From: Tissierellia bacterium
Lineage (GTDB): Bacteria; Bacillota; Clostridia; Tissierellales; Tepidimicrobiaceae
Direction: 5' to 3'
Assembly (NCBI GenBank): GCA_012735215.1
Contig: JAAYHX010000020.1
Location: 115,790-179,789 of the forward strand
Length of the DNA: 64,000 nucleotides
Shown: in pieces, positions 8,775 through 16,842 of the stretch
How positions within the stretch are numbered: the stretch's first letter is position 1
Layout: every line of letters starts with the position of its first letter
Notes under the pieces: generated by a model
Told to the model about the DNA's origin: nothing
Database searches by the model: none
What the model saw: the letters and a program-made list of their open reading frames with translations, nothing else
Position numbers and translations under genes: made by a program

Positions 8775-9420
8775 AAAATTCTCATTGTTTTGGGTTATTG
8801 TAGATATGGGAAGAGGAGAGAAGGTATTTAGGGAATCAAAAAAACTTGGTGCAACAGGAGGAACCTTCTTTTTAGGAAGAGGAACCATAAGAAGCCACTT
8901 TTTAAACCTATTGGGTTTTGATGAGGCTAAAAAAGAGATACTTATAATGGCTATAGATGAAAAGCTTGACCAGGTTTTTCATGAGGAGCTATCTAAAAAG
9001 TTTTGCCTAGATAAACCAGACCATGGCATAGCTTTTTCCATGCCAATAAAAAGGCTTGTGGGAATAAAGGGTTCAGATTATATATCAAATGTAAAAAAGC
9101 GAGGTGGAGAAGATATGGGGCATGACGCCATATTTACAATAGTAGATAGAGGATTATCTGAAGATGTAATAGAAGCAGCTAAATCTGCAGGAGCTACAGG
9201 GGGAACCGTTATACATGGCAGAGGTTCCGGAACTCATGAGAAAGCCAAGCTATTTAACATTGAAATAGAGCCTGAAAAAGATATAGTATTGATTTTATCA
9301 GAATCAATAAAAACGGATGCTATAGTAGAAGCTATTAAAGAAAAGCTCGACATAGAAAAACCAGGAACAGGACTTTTATTTGTATTGGATGTAACCAGAG
9401 CCACAGGGTTGGCTAAATAA
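8755..9420 (+). CDS. Tandem PII-like signalling protein
   Basis: 221 residues containing two PII/GlnB-like ferredoxin-fold domains in tandem. Each has the nucleotide-loop signature: KLGATGGTFFLGRGT near residue 30 and SAGATGGTVIHGRGS near residue 145. Each ends in the GDGKIFV-like strand (DHGIAFSMPI, GTGLLFVLDV). The T-loops are short and lack the GlnB uridylylation tyrosine context. The ATG at 8755 lies inside the end of the DUF1538 gene, behind GGAGGG. Inference: a cytoplasmic sensor, probably nucleotide-responsive, that regulates the co-encoded membrane protein as GlnK does AmtB. Confidence 0.8.
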   Translation: MVLPQSKKFSLFWVIVDMGRGEKVFRESKKLGATGGTFFLGRGTIRSHFLNLLGFDEAKKEILIMAIDEKLDQVFHEELSKKFCLDKPDHGIAFSMPIKRLVGIKGSDYISNVKKRGGEDMGHDAIFTIVDRGLSEDVIEAAKSAGATGGTVIHGRGSGTHEKAKLFNIEIEPEKDIVLILSESIKTDAIVEAIKEKLDIEKPGTGLLFVLDVTRATGLAK

Positions 9421-9431
9421 CAGTAAAAGAT

Positions 9432-9470
9432 AACCACGGTTTCTAGATTCAGAAACCGTGGTTCTTTGTT
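9432..9470. terminator. Strong terminator between convergent genes
   Basis: Thirteen-bp stem AACCACGGTTTCT / AGAAACCGTGGTT (9432-9444, 9451-9463) followed by a T-rich stretch. It lies between convergent transcription units and can serve at least the plus strand. Confidence 0.85.
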
Positions 9471-9477
9471 TACTAGC

Positions 9478-9717
9478 TTATTCTTCACTATAAACTATCT
9501 CATAGTTTTTATCCTTTATAAGATATATCTTATCAACCTCATCATCGACTAGTTCTTTTACATGTCCATCAAACTTGATTCTAGCACAAATTCCACAGCT
9601 AGAGCTGAGTATTCTTGGCACAGGCATGAGTTTACATTCAATATTGCGTCTTTTTGCCTTTCTATCAAATTTTATAGCTCCAGACTGGGTGAAAAATATT
9701 ACTACATATTCATTCAT
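9478..9717 (-). CDS. DUF3343 protein, putative Se/S carrier-like
   Basis: A 79-residue protein of the DUF3343 type. The motif MPVPRILSSSCGICARI is the conserved feature, with two cysteines (SCGIC) that could carry sulfur or selenium. It begins with an ATG behind GAGGAA, only 2 bp after the stop of the TusA-like gene, and is last in the yedE-yedF-DUF3343 operon. Such proteins are reported near selenium-metabolism genes; the biochemical role is unproven. Confidence 0.75.
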   Translation of the reverse strand: MNEYVVIFFTQSGAIKFDRKAKRRNIECKLMPVPRILSSSCGICARIKFDGHVKELVDDEVDKIYLIKDKNYEIVYSEE

Positions 9718-9719
9718 GA

Positions 9720-9926
9720 TTATTTCCTCGCTGAAATTAAAATAGATTCATCTTCCTCTTTATACTCTAACTTATATCCAAGATTCTTTAATAATCTAGA
9801 TACATTATTTTTTGCAGTATTATTATCAACTAAAATATCTATTCCATCACTACTTCTTTCAATTGCTTTTTTAGCCATTAGTACAGGTTGTGGGCAGGAC
9901 ATACCTCTTGCATCTATCTTTTCCAC
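9720..9926 (-). CDS. yedF: TusA/YedF-like sulfurtransferase-fold protein
   Basis: A 68-residue SirA/TusA-fold protein with the CPxP signature (GMSCPQPVLMAKKAI). The cysteine of this motif carries a persulfide in TusA. It uses a GTG start at 9926 behind AAAGGGGAGA. It sits between the YedE transporter (20 bp upstream) and DUF3343, the arrangement known as YedE-YedF. The role is probably sulfur or selenium transfer after uptake by YedE. Confidence 0.82.
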   Translation of the reverse strand: MEKIDARGMSCPQPVLMAKKAIERSSDGIDILVDNNTAKNNVSRLLKNLGYKLEYKEEDESILISARK

Positions 9927-9946
9927 TTTATCTCTCCCCTTTCAAG

Positions 9947-11026
9947 TTAATTATTGGCCTTGCTAAGACTCTTTTCCTTTGAGAAAGCCTCACAGTTAGC
10001 AAGTGAAGTAACAAGAACTACAGCTAAACAGATGAATACTGCAATCTTTCCATATTGAGAAGCTCCCTCGGTGCTAGAAGCCAATCCAAAGTTGTGAGCT
10101 ATTGCAGCACCTACTAAGTATCCCATTACTGTTACTGCAGCATCTGTATTACCTTCTCCAGCTAGGATTAGCTGTCTAAGTGGACAACCGCCAAGAAGAA
10201 CAGATCCCCATCCTACTATAACCATGCCCAATAAGTTCCATATTCCATCAGTGTGGGCTACAGGTTGTTCTGTAAATCCAAGCTTGAAGTTGCCAAGAAC
10301 TATATTACCTATTAGGGCAATAACAAGAATTGCTAAAAATCCTGATAGCAGATAACTATCTTTAAACATTATCATGTCCCTCATGCCGCCCACCATACAG
10401 ATTCTTGTCTTTTGAGCAAGAGCCCCTACTATCAATCCTGCAATCAAAGCTATCCAAATTGGGGCATGCATATATCCTGGTCCCTCTTCACTGAAGAATA
10501 ACATGCTAAAGTTTGCTACTAACAGTACAAATAGTAGAAGGTTTACTATTGGGAAAAGATAACCTTCAAAATTAGATAAGGTATAATTTCTCTTTAAGCT
10601 AAAGCCTTTGTTCAAGAAGAATACACCTATAAATATGCCTACTACAAAGCCTACTAAACCAACAATTGCATTAAGGTCTCCACCAGCAATTCTTAGGATC
10701 ATTCTTAATGGACAGCCTAAAAATATTAGAGCTCCTATCATTACAACCATACCTAATATAAATCTAGTAAATGGTGATGAACCACCTTTAGTTTTAAATT
10801 CTTTGCTTTGCAAAGAGATTATAAATGCACCTAGTACTAGTCCAATTATTTCAGGGCGAATGTATTGAACTATTGGAGCCCTATGTAATCCAATACCTCC
10901 AGCAATATCTCTTATAAAACAAGCTATACAAAAGCCCATGTTTTTTGGATTGCCGTGCATTACCAGTAATATGGAGATGATACCGATAATTGCACCAGTT
11001 AATATTATGCCTCTCTTCTCTTTCAT
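9947..11026 (-). CDS. yedE: YedE/YeeE-family sulfur or selenium transporter
   Basis: A 359-residue polytopic membrane protein of the YeeE/YedE family. Two internal repeats carry the conserved cysteine motif: FLGCPLRMILRIAGGD and LGGCPLRQLILAGEGN. A further pair occurs near the N-terminus (MGFCIACFIRD), as in YedE. In YeeE these cysteines conduct thiosulfate; YedE is a proposed selenium transporter. GGAGG lies before the ATG. First gene of the minus-strand yedE-yedF-DUF3343 operon, divergent from a cysteine desulfurase-type gene. Confidence 0.87.
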   Translation of the reverse strand: MKEKRGIILTGAIIGIISILLVMHGNPKNMGFCIACFIRDIAGGIGLHRAPIVQYIRPEIIGLVLGAFIISLQSKEFKTKGGSSPFTRFILGMVVMIGALIFLGCPLRMILRIAGGDLNAIVGLVGFVVGIFIGVFFLNKGFSLKRNYTLSNFEGYLFPIVNLLLFVLLVANFSMLFFSEEGPGYMHAPIWIALIAGLIVGALAQKTRICMVGGMRDMIMFKDSYLLSGFLAILVIALIGNIVLGNFKLGFTEQPVAHTDGIWNLLGMVIVGWGSVLLGGCPLRQLILAGEGNTDAAVTVMGYLVGAAIAHNFGLASSTEGASQYGKIAVFICLAVVLVTSLANCEAFSKEKSLSKANN

Positions 11027-11172
11027 ATGTATGCCTCCTTCATTGAAATTAAACTATGTCTATATCACATAAATTTTAACAAACTTTTTTAGGTTAGTAT
11101 AATTGAAATATTTTATGGAAGGAAGCCAGGCTATAGATATTTGATATACTCCTTTATATTTTCAAAAAAGAG

Positions 11173-11201
11173 TTGATTATTTATTGTTAAAGAAATATTC
11201 T
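11173..11201 (+). promoter_or_regulatory. Promoter of cysteine desulfurase-type gene
   Basis: TTGATT (11173-11178), 17-bp spacer, TATTCT (11196-11201), placed 47 bp before the GTG start. Confidence 0.55.
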
Positions 11202-11247
11202 TTAATTAAGTATCGGGGGAAATTGTAAGTAATTGGAGGTGGAGTTT

Positions 11248-12402
11248 GTGAAAGGAGTATACTTAGATAACGGAGCAACAGCTTTCCCTAAGGCCCCTGG
11301 AGTTGTGGAAAGTATGTCAAAATATCTGACAAGTGTTGGAAGTAATATAAATAGGGGTGGGTATGATCGGTCCTTTGAAGCAGGGAATGTGGTTTTGGAA
11401 ACTAGAGAGCTTTTATGTGAATTATTTAACTTTCATAAATCCGATAATGTAATCTTTACTAAAAATATTACAGAAAGCTTGAACATATTGATAAAGGGAT
11501 TGCTAAAACCAGGAGATCATGCCATAGTATCCTCCATGGAACATAATGCAGTTATGAGACCCTTAAACAGTATGACTAAGCATGGAGTTGAGTATTCTCG
11601 AGTAAACTGCAATAAATATGGAGAACTTAACCCACAGGAAATTCTTAATTATATTAAGCCAAACACAAAAGCAGTTATTATGACCCACGCATCCAATGTA
11701 TGTGGAACCATATTTGATTTGAAGAGGGTTGGTAAAATATGCAAGGATAAGGGCTTGTATTTAATAATAGACTCAGCACAAACAGCGGGATTTTTAGACA
11801 TGGACTATAAGGAGTTAAATGCAGATGCTATAGCTTTTACAGGCCATAAAAGCCTTTTAGGACCTCAGGGTATTGGAGGATTTGTTATTTCCGATGATCT
11901 GGCTGCTAAGGTTGATCCGTTTATTGAGGGTGGTACTGGCAGTGTGTCCGATGAAGAAATTCAACCTGAATACATGCCTGACAAATTTGAAGCAGGAACC
12001 TTAAACCTACCAGGTATATATGGATTGAATGCGTCTATTAAATACATACTAAGAGAAAAAGTAAGTGCCATAAGGGAAAAGGAACTATATTTACTAAAGC
12101 CCTTTTTGGAAGGATTGTTGAATATGCCTGAAATAAACATTGTAGGCAAAAAGGATCTATCCAATAGAACAGCAGCAGTTTCCATAGATATCCCCCATAT
12201 GGATAATGCCATGGTAGCATATGAGCTAAGCAGTAGGTTTGGGATAATGACAAGGGTCGGACTTCACTGTGCGCCTTCAGCTCATAAGACCTTAGGGACT
12301 TTTCCAAGAGGTACTATTAGATTTAGTTTTAGCCATTTCAATACTATGGATGAGGTAAAGTACACATTAGATGCGATAAGTAAGTTATTAAAAGATATAT
12401 AG
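11248..12402 (+). CDS. Class V aminotransferase, EF2568-type cysteine desulfurase / selenocysteine lyase-like
   Basis: A roughly 384-residue PLP enzyme. VYLDNGATAFPK at the N-terminus, AFTGHKSLLGPQG with the PLP lysine, and VGLHCAPSAHKTLGT with the active-site cysteine match the EF2568-type cysteine desulfurase family, often found with selenium-dependent molybdenum hydroxylase genes. The GTG at 11248 follows GGAGGTGGAG; the earlier in-frame TTG at 11233 overlaps that RBS. It is divergent from yedE-yedF-DUF3343, so it may release S or Se for the same pathway. It is clearly distinct from SufS (no SufS-type HHCAQP motif). Confidence 0.82.
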   Translation: MKGVYLDNGATAFPKAPGVVESMSKYLTSVGSNINRGGYDRSFEAGNVVLETRELLCELFNFHKSDNVIFTKNITESLNILIKGLLKPGDHAIVSSMEHNAVMRPLNSMTKHGVEYSRVNCNKYGELNPQEILNYIKPNTKAVIMTHASNVCGTIFDLKRVGKICKDKGLYLIIDSAQTAGFLDMDYKELNADAIAFTGHKSLLGPQGIGGFVISDDLAAKVDPFIEGGTGSVSDEEIQPEYMPDKFEAGTLNLPGIYGLNASIKYILREKVSAIREKELYLLKPFLEGLLNMPEINIVGKKDLSNRTAAVSIDIPHMDNAMVAYELSSRFGIMTRVGLHCAPSAHKTLGTFPRGTIRFSFSHFNTMDEVKYTLDAISKLLKDI

Positions 12403-12414
12403 GTTTATATGATA

Positions 12415-12446
12415 AAGAAATCCTTTAAGTAGGGTTTCTTTTTTGT
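12415..12446 (+). terminator. Terminator after desulfurase-type gene
   Basis: AAGAAATCC (12415-12423) pairs with GGGTTTCTT (12432-12440), followed by a T-run. Confidence 0.75.
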
Positions 12447-12558
12447 TTTATAGTTAATTTGTTCTATAAGTGATACCAGACCATATCTATAATATTGAGT
12501 TTGTTACCAAAAAAACAGGGGTATAGGTAATATAAGTAAATATCGAGGGGGTTGGAAT

Positions 12559-14193
12559 ATGGACTATAGTGTACTTATAGGAGGAGCAGCAGGTCAAGGA
12601 ATGGATACCTGTGCAATACTTTTAGAGAAGACACTAAAACGCTGCGGTTTTTCTGTATATGCCTCTAGTGACTATATGTCTAGGGTCAGAGGTGGTCATA
12701 ATTTTTTCTACATAAGGTTTTCTGACAGAAAACTCTATTCCTTTTCACCAAGAGTTGATCTTATCTTTGCCATGAATAAAGAAACTGTTGATATTCACCG
12801 TTCAAAGCTTAAAGAAAATGGCTTCATTTTAACTCAGGAGACAATAGAAGATATAGTAACAAAACTAGGTAATCCAAAAGTTATAAATACTGTAGGCTTA
12901 GGCTTTATACTAAAGTATTTTGGGCTGCCAATGGATATAGCTGCCGAAGTAATAAAAGAAGAATTTAAAGAAGGTATAATAGAAATCAACTTAAGAGCCC
13001 TAGAGGAAGGATATAAGCAGTCTAAAAACAGATATTCATTAACTACTTTCAAAGATGAGAGTATACTGATTAATGGCAATCAGGCTGTGGGGGTAGGAGC
13101 CATTGCTGCAGGCTGTAGATTCTATTGCGGCTATCCAATGACTCCTTCTACTGGTGTGTTGAATTACTTAGCGGCCCATTCAAATGAATTTGGTATTGCA
13201 GTAGACCAAGTGGAAGATGAAGTTGCAGCATTAAATATGGCCTTAGGGGCAGCCTATGCTGGAGTGAGGGCTATGACTGGCTCTTCAGGTGGAGGATTTG
13301 CCCTAATGGTGGAAGCCTTGAGCCTTGCAGGGATGATAGAAGTTCCAGTGGTGCTAATAAATGTCCAAAGGCCAGGACCAGCAACGGGCTTTCCAACAAG
13401 AACTGAGCAAGCAGATTTAAGGTTTATGATTCATGCTGGCCATGGAGAATTTCCAAGAATGGTTATTGCTTTACGGAATGTAGAGGATGCCTTTTACCAA
13501 ACAGTCAGGGCCTTTAATATTGCAGAAAAATATCAAATACCAGTTTTGCTGATGAGTGATCAGCACTTGGCTGATTCCGTGGTTACTGTAAAGCCTTTTG
13601 ATTTTACTAAGGTCAAGGTAGAAAGATATATTTCAGGTGAAGAAGAAGTAGTAGATGAAGAATACAAACGATACAGGTTTACAGAAGATGGTATTTCCCC
13701 AAGGATACTGCCTGGGAAAATTCCAGGGCAGGTGGTCTTGGTTGATAGTGATGAACACGATGAATGGGGTCATATAACTGAAAGTGATGAAATAAGGACT
13801 AAAATGGTAGACAAGAGACTAAAGAAATATGAATATCTCAAAGAGGATATACAAGAACCATGGTTTATAGGTAAGGATAAGCCAGAGAACTTGATTATCT
13901 GTTGGGGCTCTACTTATGGGGCTGTACGGGAAGCGGTTGATAGGCTAATTGAAGAGGGCTATTCAATAGGTGCATTGATATTTGGAGACATATGGCCTTT
14001 GCCAACAAAGAGATTATTGGATTTTGGGAAGATGGCCAAGAGGATTATTGATGTAGAGCAAAACGCTACAGGCCAGCTGGAAAGCTTGATAAGAGAAGTA
14101 GCATTAATGAAACCTACAGACAGGATATTGAAGTATGATGGAAGACCCTTCAGCGGTGAAGAAGTATATAAGAGGATAAGGGAGGTATTGTAA
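12559..14193 (+). CDS. korA: 2-oxoacid:ferredoxin oxidoreductase alpha subunit (gamma-alpha fusion), copy 1
   Basis: A 544-residue KorA-type subunit. The N-terminal gamma domain (GGAAGQGMD, about residues 1-180) is fused to the alpha domain, which begins at INGNQAVGVGAIAAGCRFYCGYPMTPST. The C-terminal CWGSTYGAV and GQLESLIRE segments are typical. With the beta subunit it would oxidise a 2-oxoacid with CoA and reduce ferredoxin. GAGGGGG precedes the ATG. The stop overlaps the korB start by 1 bp. Substrate preference (2-oxoglutarate or other) is not evident. Confidence 0.9.
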   Translation: MDYSVLIGGAAGQGMDTCAILLEKTLKRCGFSVYASSDYMSRVRGGHNFFYIRFSDRKLYSFSPRVDLIFAMNKETVDIHRSKLKENGFILTQETIEDIVTKLGNPKVINTVGLGFILKYFGLPMDIAAEVIKEEFKEGIIEINLRALEEGYKQSKNRYSLTTFKDESILINGNQAVGVGAIAAGCRFYCGYPMTPSTGVLNYLAAHSNEFGIAVDQVEDEVAALNMALGAAYAGVRAMTGSSGGGFALMVEALSLAGMIEVPVVLINVQRPGPATGFPTRTEQADLRFMIHAGHGEFPRMVIALRNVEDAFYQTVRAFNIAEKYQIPVLLMSDQHLADSVVTVKPFDFTKVKVERYISGEEEVVDEEYKRYRFTEDGISPRILPGKIPGQVVLVDSDEHDEWGHITESDEIRTKMVDKRLKKYEYLKEDIQEPWFIGKDKPENLIICWGSTYGAVREAVDRLIEEGYSIGALIFGDIWPLPTKRLLDFGKMAKRIIDVEQNATGQLESLIREVALMKPTDRILKYDGRPFSGEEVYKRIREVL

Positions 14194-15041
14194 TGAAATA
14201 TGAATACAAGTTATATGAACCATCCTGGTGTCCTGGATGTGGCAACTATATGATTAGGACTGCTCTAAAAATGGCCTTGGAAGAACTTGAGATAGAACCC
14301 CATGAAGTTGTACTTGTATCAGGAATAGGGCAGGCGGCTAAAATGCAACACTATATTAAGGTCAATGGCTTTAACGGGTTGCATGGAAGAGCTATCCCTC
14401 CAGCAATAGGAATAAGATTGGCAAATAAGAACCTAAAGGTAATTGTAGAATCTGGTGATGGGGGCAGCTATGGAGAAGGAGGAAATCATTTTATCCATGC
14501 TATAAGAAGAAATATTGATATTGCTCATTTTGTACATGACAACCAAATATATGGACTGACAAAAGGGCAAGCTTCTCCAACAACAGCTATGGGTCAGAAG
14601 ACCACTTTACAGTTTGATGGAGTAAAGGTGGAACCAATAAAACCTTTAGCATTGGCCTTGACTATGGGAGCGGGATTTGTGGCTAGAGGTTTTTCTGGGG
14701 ATATTCCTCATCTTGTTAGCCTTATGAAGGCAGCAATAGAGTACAAGGGATATGCCTTGGTGGATATATTACAGCCCTGTGTAGTATGGAATAGGGTAAA
14801 TACATTTGCCTGGTATAAGAATAGGGTTTATCATTTACCTGAGGACTATGATTATACAAATAAGGAAGAAGCTATGAAAAAAGCCTTAGAGTTTGATGAC
14901 AAAATACCTATAGGTATACTCTACAAGGAAGAAAAGGAATCCTATGAAGATAGATTTGATTTTATTAAAAATGGGCCACCACTAGTGGATAGACAGTTAA
15001 ATCCAATGGATGCAGAAAGATTGATGGAAGAGTTCAGATAA
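14193..15041 (+). CDS. korB: 2-oxoacid:ferredoxin oxidoreductase beta subunit, variant cluster site
   Basis: A 282-residue TPP-binding beta subunit. It has WCPGCGNYM (C13, C16), HGRAIPPAIGIRLAN, a GDG-type TPP/Mg site (ESGDGGSYGEGGNHF) and DNQIYGLTKGQASPT. C196 in LQPCVVWN is a further cluster ligand. The usual third cysteine, in SGIGCS of KorB proteins, is replaced: the sequence reads SGIGQAAK with Q47. The [4Fe-4S] site is therefore altered or absent. It lies between two alpha-subunit genes and starts at the korA stop. Confidence 0.9.
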   Translation: MKYEYKLYEPSWCPGCGNYMIRTALKMALEELEIEPHEVVLVSGIGQAAKMQHYIKVNGFNGLHGRAIPPAIGIRLANKNLKVIVESGDGGSYGEGGNHFIHAIRRNIDIAHFVHDNQIYGLTKGQASPTTAMGQKTTLQFDGVKVEPIKPLALALTMGAGFVARGFSGDIPHLVSLMKAAIEYKGYALVDILQPCVVWNRVNTFAWYKNRVYHLPEDYDYTNKEEAMKKALEFDDKIPIGILYKEEKESYEDRFDFIKNGPPLVDRQLNPMDAERLMEEFR

Positions 15042-15071
15042 GACATGAATAGATAATAGGGGGAGAGATCT

Positions 15072-16739
15072 TTGGATTTTAGTGTATTAATAGGAGGGGC
15101 AGCAGGTCAGGGGTTGGAAACTTCTGCTCACATATTGGAACATATATTAAAAAGATGTGGATACAATGTATTTACCTATAGGGATTACATGTCTAGAGTA
15201 AGAGGCGGTCACAATTTCACCCAGATTAGATTTTCGGACAGGGAACTAAATAGCTTTACAAATAAAGTAGATATAGTATTAGCCTTAAATGAAGAAACAG
15301 TATTACTACATAAGGAGAGGCTTAAAGAAGAGGGGATTATAATCTGTGATGAGGATATATCCAATGGAGATAGAACACTTTCCTTCCCTTTTAGGAAAAT
15401 TATAGGGAAGATTAAAAACCCAAAAGTAATCAATACTATTGGCTTAGGGGTTATACTGAAATACTTTGGTATACCACTAGATATTGGTGAAGGAGTTTTT
15501 GGAAAGCTATTTAAAGGCAAGGCTTATGAGGATAATAAACTTGCTCTAAGGGAAGGGTACAATCTAATAGAGGAAAAATACCACCTAGAGTTACGAGAGG
15601 ATAAAAAAATAATTATCAATGGCAATAGTGCTTTGTCACTAGGGGCAGTGGCTGCAGGCTGCAGATTTTATTGTGGCTATCCCATGACTCCTTCAACAAG
15701 TATTTTGAGCTATCTATCATCTAAATCCCATGAAATGGGCATAATGGTGGAGCAGGTGGAAGATGAGGTAGCAGCTTTGAATATGGCACTTGGCGCTTCT
15801 TACGCTGGAGTAAGGGCAATGACTGGCTCTTCAGGTGGAGGATTTGCCCTAATGGTTGAAGCCTTGAGTTTCGCAGGTATTGTGGAAATACCAGTAGTGA
15901 TAGTAAATGCCCAGAGACCCGGACCTGCTACTGGGCTATCTACAAGAACTGAACAGGGAGATTTGCGTTTTGTAATCCATGCAGGCCATGGAGAGTTTCC
16001 TCGGATGGTGATGGCTTTAAGAAGTCCAGAGGATGCTTTCTATCAAACAGCAAGGGCGTTTAATCTTGCAGATAGATATCAGATACCTGTGATTATACTG
16101 ACTGACTTATATCTAGATGATTACACAAAAACTATAGAGCCTTTTGATTTTGGAAGGATAAAAATAGAGAGGCATATATTAGAGGAAAAGGATATTAAAG
16201 AGTATAAAAGGTATGAGATAACTGAAAGTGGTATATCTCCAAGACTTATACCAGGGAAAGTAGCCGGTCAGGTGGTATTAGCCGATAGTCACGAGCTCGA
16301 TGAGTATGGGCATATTACAGAAGATACACATATAAGGACTGAAATGGCTCTTAAGAGAATGAGGAAGCTTGATTTGCTAAAAGATGACTTACAGGAGCCC
16401 TGGTTAATAGGGGTTGAAGAACCAGAAAATCTTGTAGTATGCTGGGGATCTACCTATGGAGCAGTTAAAGAAGCCTTGGATAGGCTAATAGAAGAGGGTC
16501 ATTCCATTGGGGCGCTAGTGTTTGGAGATATATATCCTTTACCAAAGAAAAAGATTATGGAATTAGGTAGAACCGCCAAAAGGATAATAGATATAGAACA
16601 GAATATGACGGGACAACTTGATAGCATAATCAGGGAGGAGACTCCCTATAAATCAGATATTAAGATATTAAAATTTGATGGAAGACCTTTCAGTGGTGAA
16701 GAAGTATATATTAAGTTAAAAAATGAGGTGTTAAAATAG
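15072..16739 (+). CDS. korA: 2-oxoacid:ferredoxin oxidoreductase alpha subunit (gamma-alpha fusion), copy 2
   Basis: A 555-residue paralogue of the gene at 12559. Long blocks are nearly identical: DYMSRVRGGHNF, GCRFYCGYPMTPST, QVEDEVAALNMALGA and GRPFSGEEVY. It starts with TTG at 15072 behind GGGGGAGAG and lies 30 bp after korB, so alpha-beta-alpha' forms one operon. There is no second beta gene. Inference: the two alphas could share one beta subunit, giving two enzymes of different specificity, or form a mixed complex. Confidence 0.88.
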   Translation: MDFSVLIGGAAGQGLETSAHILEHILKRCGYNVFTYRDYMSRVRGGHNFTQIRFSDRELNSFTNKVDIVLALNEETVLLHKERLKEEGIIICDEDISNGDRTLSFPFRKIIGKIKNPKVINTIGLGVILKYFGIPLDIGEGVFGKLFKGKAYEDNKLALREGYNLIEEKYHLELREDKKIIINGNSALSLGAVAAGCRFYCGYPMTPSTSILSYLSSKSHEMGIMVEQVEDEVAALNMALGASYAGVRAMTGSSGGGFALMVEALSFAGIVEIPVVIVNAQRPGPATGLSTRTEQGDLRFVIHAGHGEFPRMVMALRSPEDAFYQTARAFNLADRYQIPVIILTDLYLDDYTKTIEPFDFGRIKIERHILEEKDIKEYKRYEITESGISPRLIPGKVAGQVVLADSHELDEYGHITEDTHIRTEMALKRMRKLDLLKDDLQEPWLIGVEEPENLVVCWGSTYGAVKEALDRLIEEGHSIGALVFGDIYPLPKKKIMELGRTAKRIIDIEQNMTGQLDSIIREETPYKSDIKILKFDGRPFSGEEVYIKLKNEVLK

Positions 16740-16842
16740 GCATAAAGATGTAGTTTATAATGTTTTGCAGACTATGATGTACTAAATTAATGGATATTCG
16801 GGAATATTAATCTATATAAAGTGAATAAAGGCGGTGTGTTTT

